Shown one piece after another: positions 1-5,732 of a DNA stretch of 9,455 nucleotides (position 1 is its first letter; each line of letters opens with the position of its first letter). The position numbers were made by a program, and so were the translations under genes. The notes under the pieces were generated by a model, which ran no database searches, had not been told where the DNA came from, and saw nothing but the letters and a program-made list of their open reading frames with translations. Origin of the DNA: Synergistaceae bacterium UBA1358. GTDB lineage: Bacteria; Synergistota; Synergistia; Synergistales; Synergistaceae. Location of the stretch: contig DBRW01000073.1 in assembly GCA_002306075.1 (NCBI GenBank), positions 1-9,455 on the forward strand. Direction: 5' to 3'.

Positions 1-404
1 TCGATCTCCTTGCTCGTGTAGTCGGTAAAATCTTTTTCCAAAAGGACAACTTCCCCCCTTGAATAGTGAATGAGGTCTGCAAGTTTGTATTTATGGTCCT
101 CATCGTTTTCATTTATATCGTTGGGGGGTTCTTTCATCATTGCGTAGAGGGAGACGCTCTCGATCCTTACTCCCTTTATGACTATTCCGGTCGCCTTCGC
201 GTACAGGAAGCTCCCTCCTTCTGTCGCCTGGACGGTGAGTCTTTCAGGATCGAATTCCTTTACAAGCAGTTTGCCTATCTTTTGTTCTATACGTTCCTGT
301 GCCTCAGATATGGAGGGACCTACAAAAGTCGCTGCAGCTAAAAATGCTAAAAACAATAAAAGGAGAATAAATCGCCCTCTCTTCGCGCCGTAAAAAGAGT
401 ACAT
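1..404 (-). CDS. Exported DUF2993/LmeA-like protein, C-terminus outside window
   Basis: An open frame runs on the minus strand from an ATG at 404 to the left edge, about 134 codons with no stop. The N-terminus is basic (residues 1-11, with K8, R9 and R11) followed by a leucine/alanine-rich hydrophobic stretch (about 12-30) and an SEA-Q site near residue 35, so it is exported or anchored by an uncleaved signal. The following part (helix, then GKLLVKEFDPERLTV, then strands with IVIKGVRIESVSLYAMM) resembles the start of DUF2993/LmeA-type phospholipid-binding proteins. That family call is from memory of its pattern and is not certain. GAGAGG lies 12 bases before the ATG, which is long. An in-frame ATG at 452 would add 16 residues (starting MIEYPNIF) with no better ribosome site. 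It is divergent from the dipeptidase gene. Confidence 0.6.
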   Translation of the reverse strand, partial: MYSFYGAKRGRFILLLLFLAFLAAATFVGPSISEAQERIEQKIGKLLVKEFDPERLTVQATEGGSFLYAKATGIVIKGVRIESVSLYAMMKEPPNDINENDEDHKYKLADLIHYSRGEVVLLEKDFTDYTSKEI

Positions 405-505
405 TCCAATATCAATCCTCTCGGAGGTGAATATATTCGGATATTCTATCATTAAGTGAAATACCTTAAATAGTATTCTATGCAAAAACTTCTCATATAA
501 TTCCC

Positions 506-538
506 TGACATCTAAGAATGTCATTTAAGAATGTCATT
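506..538. promoter_or_regulatory. Candidate operator: three ATGTCA half-sites
   Basis: TGACAT (506-511) and ATGTCA (518-523) form a perfect 6-bp inverted repeat with a 6-base spacer. ATGTCA occurs again at 531-536 because the 13-mer TAAGAATGTCATT is duplicated exactly in tandem (513-525, 526-538). The sites lie in the divergent gap, about 45-80 bp upstream of the start point predicted from the TATAAT at 573-578. That promoter has no recognisable -35, so an activator site is plausible. The function is inferred. Confidence 0.4.
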
Positions 539-572
539 TCACTGATGTAAATAGCTATCCAAAAGATTAAAA

Positions 573-578
573 TATAAT
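573..578 (+). promoter_or_regulatory. -10 element for the dipeptidase gene
   Basis: This is an exact TATAAT in an AT-rich context. Transcription would begin near 585, leaving a leader of about 25 bases that contains the GGAGGA ribosome site. At 17-bp spacing the -35 position (550-555, AATAGC) does not match the consensus, which suggests activator dependence. A second TATAAT at 496-501 also lacks a -35. Confidence 0.45.
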
Positions 579-597
579 GCATCCTAAGGTCATGAAT

Positions 598-603
598 GGA
601 GGA
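598..603 (+). promoter_or_regulatory. Ribosome binding site that fixes the dipeptidase start
   Basis: GGAGGA lies 7 bases before the ATG at 611. The in-frame ATG at 596 would overlap this site and has no ribosome site of its own, so 611 is the better start. It also gives a clean signal peptide. Confidence 0.75.
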
Positions 604-610
604 TAGTAAG

Positions 611-1657
611 ATGCATAAATTCAGATCGCGGACCATTGTGAGCTTTATCCTGACGCTGGCTTCTCTTGTCATCCTGGTCGTCCCCCCGTTCTCTCACGCA
701 GCCATAAAACAGGGCGAAGCGCTACTCGGGGTCTACGTTTCAGCCCATGAGACGGTCATGGTGAGGGAAAACAGGGGCATACTGGAGATCCTCTGCAACA
801 CTGAGAACAAAGAGGAAAAAATGTTTGAGACCTTTACGAGTTTCCCGCTCATCCACACGGGAGGAAACAACTATCTTCTCCTGTGCCGGACTCCCTTGAA
901 AAATGAACAGATCAAGGCCGTCTTCACCACGGATGCGCAGGGCAAAGGATCGATCCTGACAATTGGGAACAGGAAGTTCAAAAGAAAGTTCTTCGACGTT
1001 GAAATGGGAACGACATTTAAAATAAAACCGCTAATGGGGGAAGATGAGCTGAGAAAACGGGCGCTTGCAGCCTCGCCCCCGGCGGAACAGGGCCAATTTA
1101 TTAAGCCTGACCTTGTTGAGATAATAAAATTGGATCCGACGATAAGGCTGGACATTCGTTATGCGACTACCAACAACTTCATGGGGATCAGGCTCTACGA
1201 TCAGCCCAGGGCGTTCCTCCAGAGAGAGGCCGCTGCAGCTTTGGTAAGGGCCAGCAGCAAACTTTCGGCATATGGTTTCGGGCTCATCGTCCACGACGCA
1301 TACCGTCCGTGGTACGTCACAAAGATGTTCTACGACGCTACCCCAGACCATCAGAAGGATTTTGTCGCCGACCCGTCCCAGGGATCGAGACATAACCGCG
1401 GCGGAGCCGTAGATGTGGGACTTTACGACCTTAAGACCGGAAAGATCCTTGATATGGGGAGCGGGTATGACGAGTTCTCGATCCGTGCTTATCCCTACTA
1501 CCCCGGCGGAACTTCAGAACAGCGGGAACTGAGGGAGATACTTCGCATCGTGATGGAAGGAGAGGGATTCAAGGTATTTCACAACGAATGGTGGCATTTC
1601 GATTACAGGGAATGGAAGAAGTATCCGATAATAAACCTCCGATTTGATGAGATATGA
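611..1657 (+). CDS. Secreted D-alanyl-D-alanine dipeptidase (M15D, VanX type)
   Basis: 348 residues. Residues 1-31 form a signal peptide (MHKFRSR, hydrophobic core, SHA-A), so it acts outside the cytoplasmic membrane. Residues about 160-348 are the peptidase: DAYRP (R232, matching the substrate-binding arginine of VanX), SRHNRGGAVD (zinc ligands H261 and D268, 7 apart as in VanX) and EWWHFD (catalytic E326, zinc ligand H329). All metal and catalytic residues are present. The family cleaves D-Ala-D-Ala, in glycopeptide resistance or in recycling of cell-wall dipeptide. VanX itself is about 200 residues. The extra 130 or so residues after the signal peptide look strand-rich and match no domain I know. 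The gene lies 37 bases upstream of a small membrane-protein gene on the same strand. No vanH, vanA or VanRS gene is nearby, so resistance is unlikely to be its role. Confidence 0.88.
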   Translation: MHKFRSRTIVSFILTLASLVILVVPPFSHAAIKQGEALLGVYVSAHETVMVRENRGILEILCNTENKEEKMFETFTSFPLIHTGGNNYLLLCRTPLKNEQIKAVFTTDAQGKGSILTIGNRKFKRKFFDVEMGTTFKIKPLMGEDELRKRALAASPPAEQGQFIKPDLVEIIKLDPTIRLDIRYATTNNFMGIRLYDQPRAFLQREAAAALVRASSKLSAYGFGLIVHDAYRPWYVTKMFYDATPDHQKDFVADPSQGSRHNRGGAVDVGLYDLKTGKILDMGSGYDEFSIRAYPYYPGGTSEQRELREILRIVMEGEGFKVFHNEWWHFDYREWKKYPIINLRFDEI

Positions 1658-1680
1658 GATGCTTCAATGGATCAAAGGAC

Positions 1681-1687
1681 AGGGAGG
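1681..1687 (+). promoter_or_regulatory. Ribosome binding site for the small membrane protein
   Basis: AGGGAGG, 7 bases before the ATG at 1695, selects this start over the in-frame ATGs at 1644 and 1647. Those overlap the end of the dipeptidase gene and lack a ribosome site. Confidence 0.65.
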
Positions 1688-1694
1688 GATACCG

Positions 1695-1907
1695 ATGTTT
1701 GATCTTATAGACCAAATGGTAAAGGCTGCGAACAGATACACCTTCTGGGACTACTTCTTCCTTAAGGCAGCGGTCCTCTTTTTTGGCATATTGATAGGGA
1801 CATATTTCTACAACTTTTTCATCGAACACACGCTTTTCCTGTGGGTTGCTTTTCTTGCCGCATATGTCTACATCATGTACAGGACTTTTATAATACACAT
1901 GAAGTAA
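1695..1907 (+). CDS. Small two-helix membrane protein, function unknown
   Basis: 70 residues, not recognised. An amphipathic N-terminus (MFDLIDQMVKAANRYTFWDY) is followed by two hydrophobic segments (about 21-42, containing GILIGTYFYNFF, and about 46-63, containing WVAFLAAYVYIMY), a short polar link (EH) between them, and a basic tail ending HMK. It is rich in Phe and Tyr, as expected of an integral membrane protein. It starts 37 bases after the dipeptidase stop, with no promoter or terminator between, so the two genes are probably co-transcribed. A strong hairpin follows 28 bases after its stop. A role tied to the dipeptidase, such as envelope maintenance, is only a guess from position. Confidence 0.7.
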   Translation: MFDLIDQMVKAANRYTFWDYFFLKAAVLFFGILIGTYFYNFFIEHTLFLWVAFLAAYVYIMYRTFIIHMK

Positions 1908-1935
1908 CCTTTTGCGCTAACCCACTGCAAGTTGA

Positions 1936-1973
1936 TGACAACGGGCCCCGGTCAGGGAGGCCCGTTGTTGTCA
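1936..1973. terminator. Shared hairpin between convergent genes
   Basis: AACGGGCC (1940-1947) pairs with GGCCCGTT (1959-1966) around an 11-base loop. An alternative register pairs TGACAAC (1936-1942) with GTTGTCA (1967-1973). It lies between the convergent genes ending at 1907 (+) and 1971 (-), and its right arm includes the minus-strand stop codon. The T-run is weak on both sides, so termination is likely but not textbook. Confidence 0.65.
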
Positions 1974-2267
1974 TTCTTCTATGCCTGCGTACTCTTTGGC
2001 CTTTTCCAGCGCCTTGAGTATCTGCTTCTCATACTTGGGAGGGACATCAAAACTTTTCAGCTTTTCCATGTTAAAGATCTGTGTCTGATCCATAGGCCCG
2101 AAGGACCTGCCGCCACCCCCGCCTTTGGACCTTTTTCTGATCTTTTCAAGTTCCGAATTCAGGGCTCTCATCACTTCTTTTGACATAGTCCTTGACGGAT
2201 GTTTTGAATCCCTGCACAGTTCCCTGATCTCTTCATCGATCCTTTTCGCTTCGTCATACAGCATCAT
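1971..2267 (-). CDS. 98-residue charged protein, function unknown
   Basis: Not recognised. Residues 1-48 are a highly charged, probably helical segment (MMLYDEAKRIDEEIREL, then MSKEVMRALNSELEKIRKR). Five glycines follow (49-53), then a conserved-looking part (SFGPMDQTQIFNMEKL) and a C-terminal helix (PPKYEKQILKALEKAKEY). There is no signal peptide or membrane segment, so it is cytoplasmic. AGGAG at 2272-2276 selects ATG 2267, or the adjacent ATG at 2264. The frame is open back to an ATG at 2363, which would add 32 residues, but no ribosome site supports it and a promoter-like TATTAA lies inside that stretch. A terminator separates it from the PDZ gene upstream. An adaptor or small nucleic-acid-associated protein is possible, but nothing proves it. 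Confidence 0.65.
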   Translation of the reverse strand: MMLYDEAKRIDEEIRELCRDSKHPSRTMSKEVMRALNSELEKIRKRSKGGGGGRSFGPMDQTQIFNMEKLKSFDVPPKYEKQILKALEKAKEYAGIEE

Positions 2268-2271
2268 TATT

Positions 2272-2276
2272 CTCCT
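2272..2276 (-). promoter_or_regulatory. Ribosome binding site for the 98-residue protein
   Basis: AGGAG on the minus strand, followed by AATA and then two consecutive ATG codons (2267 and 2264). It is the only good ribosome site in the open frame. Confidence 0.6.
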
Positions 2277-2326
2277 GTTCTCAAGAGGGAGAAGCCAATG
2301 AATACGGCCAGACCCCAAATATCCTT

Positions 2327-2351
2327 TTAATACACTCATGTCCCACATGAT
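2327..2351 (-). promoter_or_regulatory. Candidate promoter with overlapping palindrome
   Basis: On the minus strand TCATGT-GGG-ACATGA is a perfect palindrome (2337-2351). It is followed 4 bases later by TATTAA (2332 to 2327), a possible -10. Transcription from it would begin near 2319, about 50 bases before ATG 2267. The palindrome would sit between the -35 and -10, a usual place for a repressor site. No -35 is recognisable. The function is inferred. Confidence 0.3.
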
Positions 2352-2434
2352 TTCCGACAGCATTCAACGATACACTGCCTGCTTTTTAGGATACCATATT
2401 TCCCCCACTTTGGCATTTTATATGACCCGACATC

Positions 2435-2468
2435 AAAATAAAAAGCGGGAGGCACCATCGTGCCTCCC
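2435..2468 (-). terminator. Intrinsic terminator of the PDZ gene
   Basis: On the minus strand a perfect 9-bp stem (GGGAGGCAC / GTGCCTCCC, 2447-2468) with a 4-base loop is followed by GCTTTTTATTTT (2446 to 2435). It lies 60 bases past the stop of the PDZ-protein gene and before the next gene on that strand. Confidence 0.88.
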
Positions 2469-2527
2469 ACATACTTTTCGGCTCCCTCATTCGATCACGG
2501 AAGGGGATCCTCTCCAAAAAATGAGAT

Positions 2528-3622
2528 TTAAAGCTGGATATCCAACTTTTTCTCCGCTCCATTTCGTGATATGGAAAGGGTTATCAATGACCGTGATCTA
2601 TGTTTCTCCGAGATGTAATTGTCAAACCATGCTGCATCGAAGTTCCTGGTCTCGTAGACATCCACAGAGAGCAATACATCGCCTGGCCTGACCCCTGCAT
2701 AGTATGCTGCCGTACCTTTTGCTACTTCTCCTATGATAAGATATCCGGATGGATTTCGTGCAGATCTGTTCAGTCCAAAACCTGCCGACAGCAGCGTTCC
2801 GTCCTGCTGCTGCACAGCCATGGAGGCATTGGTGTAAACAGGAAGCGCAGGTACCCGGCGGATCGCCTCGGCAGGCTGCGCCGACACAGGCTGATCCGCT
2901 GCCCTTGTATAGTAATCGCCCTCTTCGACAGATATCGAATAGTCGGGCAGCGATATCCTGACATACACCTTCCTGTTGTCGGGCAGGAATGTATATGTGA
3001 TCCGGCTGCCGTCATAGAAGCCTGTGACCTTAAGGACCGGCAGCCCTGCAGATGTATCAAGGGCAGTTTTTCTTCCTTCGCCTTCCCATGACTTTGCCAG
3101 AAGGGCGGCTGCCTGAGCCGGACCATACTCCGATGCCATCTTCGCGGCCCTGCTTGCCTCAGCCTTTGCCTTCTCACCTGCACTGGACCTGATCAGGCTG
3201 ATATCGTATTCGCGGTCGTAGCTGCCGGAATAGGAGTAACTTCCACTGCCGCGATCAGTCCCGGTCACGGGCGGCGAATACTGCGGGGCCCTGTTCGCGC
3301 TTGAGATAATGCTGCCGAGGAGCAAACCGGCCCCTAAGCTTACCCATATGTCATTGCTGCGGTAATATCTGTAATTCCTGTATACGGGATAGGGATAACG
3401 CCATGGGGCATAGTAAGGCCTGGGATATGGTCTGTAGATCGGCCTTGGGGGCTGGGGCGGCGGACCGGGGAAATGTCCCGGTTTCGGCCCGGGGTGAGGG
3501 GCAGCCTGTGGGGGCGGGCCGGGGAAATGTCCCGGTTTGGGTCCGTGATGAGGGGCAGCCTGTGCAGCCGGAACAGCAGACAGACATACCAGCAACGCTA
3601 TCGAAATTATTTTTGATCTCAT
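2528..3622 (-). CDS. Secreted proline-rich repeat protein with C-terminal PDZ domain
   Basis: 364 residues. Residues 1-22 are a signal peptide (MRSKIISIALLVCL, ending AAQA). Then come two 18-residue repeats (22-57; core GPKPGHFPGPPPQ), a Tyr/Pro/Arg-rich stretch (60-88), and a hydrophobic segment (about 92-109, WVSLGAGLLLGSIISSA) that could be a membrane or glycine-zipper segment. A middle part of unknown fold has an Ala/Lys-rich helix (AGEKAKAEASRAAKMASEYG) and predicted strands (ITYTFL, KVYVRISL). A PDZ domain closes the protein (about 280-364), with GYLIIGEVAKGTAAYYAGVR and PGDVLLSV. No protease or other catalytic domain is present. In exported proteins, PDZ domains bind peptide termini. 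A structural or envelope scaffold role is inferred. AAGGAG 9 bases before ATG 3622 sets the start. The upstream in-frame ATG at 3682 lies in an inverted repeat and would spoil the signal peptide. Confidence 0.8.
   Translation of the reverse strand: MRSKIISIALLVCLSAVPAAQAAPHHGPKPGHFPGPPPQAAPHPGPKPGHFPGPPPQPPRPIYRPYPRPYYAPWRYPYPVYRNYRYYRSNDIWVSLGAGLLLGSIISSANRAPQYSPPVTGTDRGSGSYSYSGSYDREYDISLIRSSAGEKAKAEASRAAKMASEYGPAQAAALLAKSWEGEGRKTALDTSAGLPVLKVTGFYDGSRITYTFLPDNRKVYVRISLPDYSISVEEGDYYTRAADQPVSAQPAEAIRRVPALPVYTNASMAVQQQDGTLLSAGFGLNRSARNPSGYLIIGEVAKGTAAYYAGVRPGDVLLSVDVYETRNFDAAWFDNYISEKHRSRSLITLSISRNGAEKKLDIQL
3452..3559 (-). repeat. Tandem 54-bp in-frame repeat, two copies
   Basis: Copies at 3506-3559 and 3452-3505 match at roughly 47 of 54 bases by eye. 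They encode AAPHHGPKPGHFPGPPPQ and AAPHPGPKPGHFPGPPPQ. The period is a multiple of three, so a change in copy number would keep the frame. Confidence 0.9.
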
Positions 3623-3649
3623 CGTCAAACACTCCTTTGCTTCACTGCC

Positions 3650-3682
3650 ATGCATGTATCGAACAAACGGCAAGACATGCAT
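3650..3682. promoter_or_regulatory. 8-bp inverted repeat upstream of the PDZ gene
   Basis: ATGCATGT (3650-3657) and ACATGCAT (3675-3682) are perfect inverted copies 17 bases apart. The near edge lies 27 bases before the PDZ gene start, just outside its ribosome site. It could be a dimer operator or, if transcribed, a leader stem-loop. Confidence 0.4.
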
Positions 3683-3712
3683 CCGACCAGAAGGATCCCA
3701 TTCTCTTGCATT

Positions 3713-3754
3713 ATTTTATGATCCAGATGTGTGAATTTTATGATGATTTTATGA
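3713..3754. repeat. Three ATTTTATGA repeats phased at 22 and 11 bp
   Basis: Exact copies of ATTTTATGA at 3713-3721, 3735-3743 and 3746-3754. The start-to-start distances are 22 and 11 bp, about two and one helical turns, so all three lie on one face of the DNA. Such spacing is typical of tandem binding by OmpR/PhoB-type regulators. They are 91-132 bp upstream of the PDZ gene start and about 255 bp upstream of the diguanylate cyclase start. Confidence 0.5.
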
Positions 3755-3934
3755 GATCAGCAGAAGCAAAGCTATTTTCGTATGATGCATAAAAAGGCTT
3801 TAAAGCTACGCAACGGGTCCTCCAAAATATTTAACTATAAAAGCTATTTTTATTTTTGCTATCGAAACGATCTGATCAATGTCAATTATTATTTATAAGT
3901 TCTTTTTTTTGTTTATATTGTTCATCAATTACTG

Positions 3935-3963
3935 TTGACGCTGTCCCTCCGTTGCTGTAGCTT
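3935..3963 (+). promoter_or_regulatory. Possible promoter of the diguanylate cyclase gene
   Basis: TTGACG (3935-3940) matches five of six -35 consensus bases. A poor -10 (TAGCTT, 3958-3963) follows at 17 bp. An alternative -10 is TATATT at 3914-3919, without a clear -35. Neither is decisive. Confidence 0.25.
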
Positions 3964-4008
3964 ACGCATTGGTATCAAGCACAGCATTTTCGAGGGGGAT
4001 CCTGCCTT

Positions 4009-5640
4009 ATGGATCTGAAAAAAAAATTACCGGATCAAGATAACACCTTTGTACGTGCGGTCTACGACTCATTGTTCAATTTCACTCAGGATGCCGTAGT
4101 CTTTCTCGACAAAGGAATGAATATCATAAAATCAAACAAACCATTCACTGAGATAACAAAGTACTGTTTGTCCTCAGCGGACATCGGGAATATTTTTGAC
4201 CTTATCCGTGACGAGGACGACAGAAAAAGTTTTTTGTCTGTCCTGGAAGACAATATCCTGATGAAGGAAATCACTCTGAACTCTTTGCAGGGGAATGACT
4301 TCTGCATTCTCCAGACAAAACTGGGGCCGATCAAGGACAACGATAAAATAATCGGTGTGTATGCCATTTTCGTTGACATAACTGATTTCAGAAAGAGAGA
4401 AGACGAGCTCAACAGACGTTATAAACTGATATGCAGTCTGGTGGATAAAGCAAACCTCGGGATCGTAATAATAGATCAAAATCACAAAGTGATAGAATCC
4501 AACGATCGTTTTTGTGAAATGATCGGATACTCGCAGGAAGAGATAACTAAACTCCATTCATGGGACTGGGAATATGTTTATGATGAAAAAGCCATAAGGC
4601 AGGGATTCGCCGACCTTTCGGAGATCAGTTATACTTTCGACACTATTCACAAAAGAAAAGACGGCACTACATATCATGCCACCGTCTCCGCATCCGGCGC
4701 AGATGTCTTTGGTGACGGAAACGATGTGATAATGTGCATCACTCAGGATATCAGCGCAAAAAAAGAAATGGAAGAAAAACTCAGGCTGAGCGAGAAAAAA
4801 CTAAGGACATACCTTGAAAATTCCGCAGACATGATCCTCACCGTTGACTACAAAGGAGAGATAACATACATCTCGCCCAACTGCGAAAAGATCTGCGGTT
4901 TCAAGGCGGATGACTTAATCGGGAAAAAAGCGTCAGATTTCTTCCTGCCCAAAGATGCCGCAAAAGCAACAACAGATCCGTTCATGTCCTCGCTTTCTGA
5001 CGACAAAAGAACATACTGGACTTTCAGAATGGAGCACCGTGACGGGACTGTGCACTGGTACGGCGTGACCATATCAAAGACATCAGACGAAAACGGCAGA
5101 GCCTTTCTTATATGCAATGCAAGAAACATAGACAAGAATATTGAAAACGAAATGAAACTCAGGCAGCTTGGCCTGTATGACCATCTTACCGGCGTTCCAA
5201 ACAAAGCCTATTTCGACGCCACATTGAAAAGGATCCAGAGCAAAGGACAGAGGCCGGTATCTGTACTTGTCTGCGACATGGACAGTCTGAAGGCGATCAA
5301 CGACAGGTACGGACACGCAAAGGGAGATGAAGCACTCAAGATTGCAGCGGAACTGATCAAATCTTCGCTAAGAAAAGATGATTTCATCGCCAGAGTAGGC
5401 GGCGACGAGTTTGCGGTCATACTTCCCGGAGCAGGAAAGGACGAGGCTCTCAGAATTGTGGAAAGGATCAATAAAACCTTCGCAAATCACGATCCTGGAG
5501 GGAGGCCCTCCTTGATTTCCATATCTATAGGACAATCAACTGTATACGACACCGAAACTTCGCTGGAGGATGCGCTCAACTGGGCAGACAAAGATATGTA
5601 CAGCCGCAAACAGCGCAGCAAAGTATTTCCCGCAGATTGA
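4009..5640 (+). CDS. Soluble diguanylate cyclase, PAS-PAS-PAS-GGDEF
   Basis: 543 residues with no signal peptide or membrane segment, so cytoplasmic. PAS-type domains lie at about 15-130, 135-255 (IIDQNHKVIESNDRFCEMIGYS) and 262-378 (TVDYKGEITYISPNCEKICGF). Short helical linkers with D-I-T/S and KK/EE signatures join them. The GGDEF domain (about 385-540) has DHLTG (391), DMDSLKAIND (423-432), GH (435-436), GD (439-440) and RVGGDEF (GGDEF 464-468), so it should join two GTP into cyclic di-GMP. R455-x-x-D458, five residues before GGDEF, is an intact inhibitory site, so product feedback is expected. The PAS ligands or cofactors cannot be told from sequence. A weakly spaced GAGGGGG precedes the ATG. 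The next gene, 92 bases on, encodes a cyclic-di-GMP phosphodiesterase domain. Confidence 0.92.
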   Translation: MDLKKKLPDQDNTFVRAVYDSLFNFTQDAVVFLDKGMNIIKSNKPFTEITKYCLSSADIGNIFDLIRDEDDRKSFLSVLEDNILMKEITLNSLQGNDFCILQTKLGPIKDNDKIIGVYAIFVDITDFRKREDELNRRYKLICSLVDKANLGIVIIDQNHKVIESNDRFCEMIGYSQEEITKLHSWDWEYVYDEKAIRQGFADLSEISYTFDTIHKRKDGTTYHATVSASGADVFGDGNDVIMCITQDISAKKEMEEKLRLSEKKLRTYLENSADMILTVDYKGEITYISPNCEKICGFKADDLIGKKASDFFLPKDAAKATTDPFMSSLSDDKRTYWTFRMEHRDGTVHWYGVTISKTSDENGRAFLICNARNIDKNIENEMKLRQLGLYDHLTGVPNKAYFDATLKRIQSKGQRPVSVLVCDMDSLKAINDRYGHAKGDEALKIAAELIKSSLRKDDFIARVGGDEFAVILPGAGKDEALRIVERINKTFANHDPGGRPSLISISIGQSTVYDTETSLEDALNWADKDMYSRKQRSKVFPAD

Positions 5641-5668
5641 TCTACTATTCACATATCGATTTTTGTTA

Positions 5669-5674
5669 TATAAT
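5669..5674 (+). promoter_or_regulatory. Possible -10 for the GGDEF/HD-GYP gene
   Basis: This is an exact TATAAT (context GTTATATAATCC) in the gap between the two signalling genes. The -35 position has no good match. If used, transcription would begin near 5681, just before the palindrome at 5689-5712, and the second gene could be expressed independently of the first. Confidence 0.35.
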
Positions 5675-5688
5675 CCACTAATATTTCT

Positions 5689-5712
5689 AATATTTCACCA
5701 CGCTGAAATATT
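5689..5712. promoter_or_regulatory. Perfect 9-bp palindrome before the GGDEF/HD-GYP gene
   Basis: AATATTTCA (5689-5697) and TGAAATATT (5704-5712) are exact inverted copies around CCACGC. It ends 6 bases before the ribosome site AGGTGAT. It could be a regulator site near the promoter or an AU-rich leader hairpin affecting ribosome access. It is too AU-rich, with too short a T-run, for a strong terminator. Confidence 0.45.
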
Positions 5713-5718
5713 TATTTT

Positions 5719-5724
5719 AGGTGA
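5719..5724 (+). promoter_or_regulatory. Ribosome binding site that fixes the GGDEF/HD-GYP start
   Basis: AGGTGA lies 8 bases before ATG 5733. The in-frame GTG at 5721 is inside this site and has none of its own, so 5733 is preferred. Confidence 0.65.
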
Positions 5725-5732
5725 TCGCATTT

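Larger units (their letters stand above)
3623..4008. other. 386-bp AT-rich divergent intergenic region
   Basis: This gap separates the PDZ gene (-) from the diguanylate cyclase gene (+). It holds, in order: an 8-bp inverted repeat (3650-3682), three ATTTTATGA repeats (3713-3754), AAGCTATTTT twice (3769-3778 and 3841-3850, 72 bp apart), a T8 run (3903-3910) without a GC stem, a TTGACG (3935-3940), and a GAGGGGG ribosome site (3992-3998), 10 bases before ATG 4009. I see no convincing protein-coding frame or known RNA in it. Confidence 0.6.

Noticed and set aside
66..393. Plus-strand frames at the left edge
   Set aside because: They overlap the minus-strand exported-protein gene, which has a proper signal peptide and uniform codon use. 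The plus frames have no plausible ribosome sites or motifs.
611..1657. Vancomycin resistance gene
   Set aside because: The catalytic motifs match VanX, but the protein is secreted, longer than VanX and lacks vanH/vanA or a VanRS pair nearby.
2528..3682. Start of the PDZ gene at the upstream ATG 3682
   Set aside because: It would add 20 residues ahead of a clear signal peptide and has no ribosome site. ATG 3622 has AAGGAG at suitable distance.
3761..3825. Fragments like a cyclic-di-GMP-I (GEMM) riboswitch: GCAAAGCTAT and AAAGCTACGCAACGGGTCC upstream of a diguanylate cyclase gene
   Set aside because: The GGCAAACC-type 5' half, the tetraloop hairpin and the GACGCAAAGC core are absent, and the fragments are not in the right order. 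A covariance-model search for GEMM would settle it.
3900..3912. T8 run as a terminator
   Set aside because: No GC-rich stem precedes it and no gene on the plus strand ends upstream. It is more likely part of an AT-rich promoter region.
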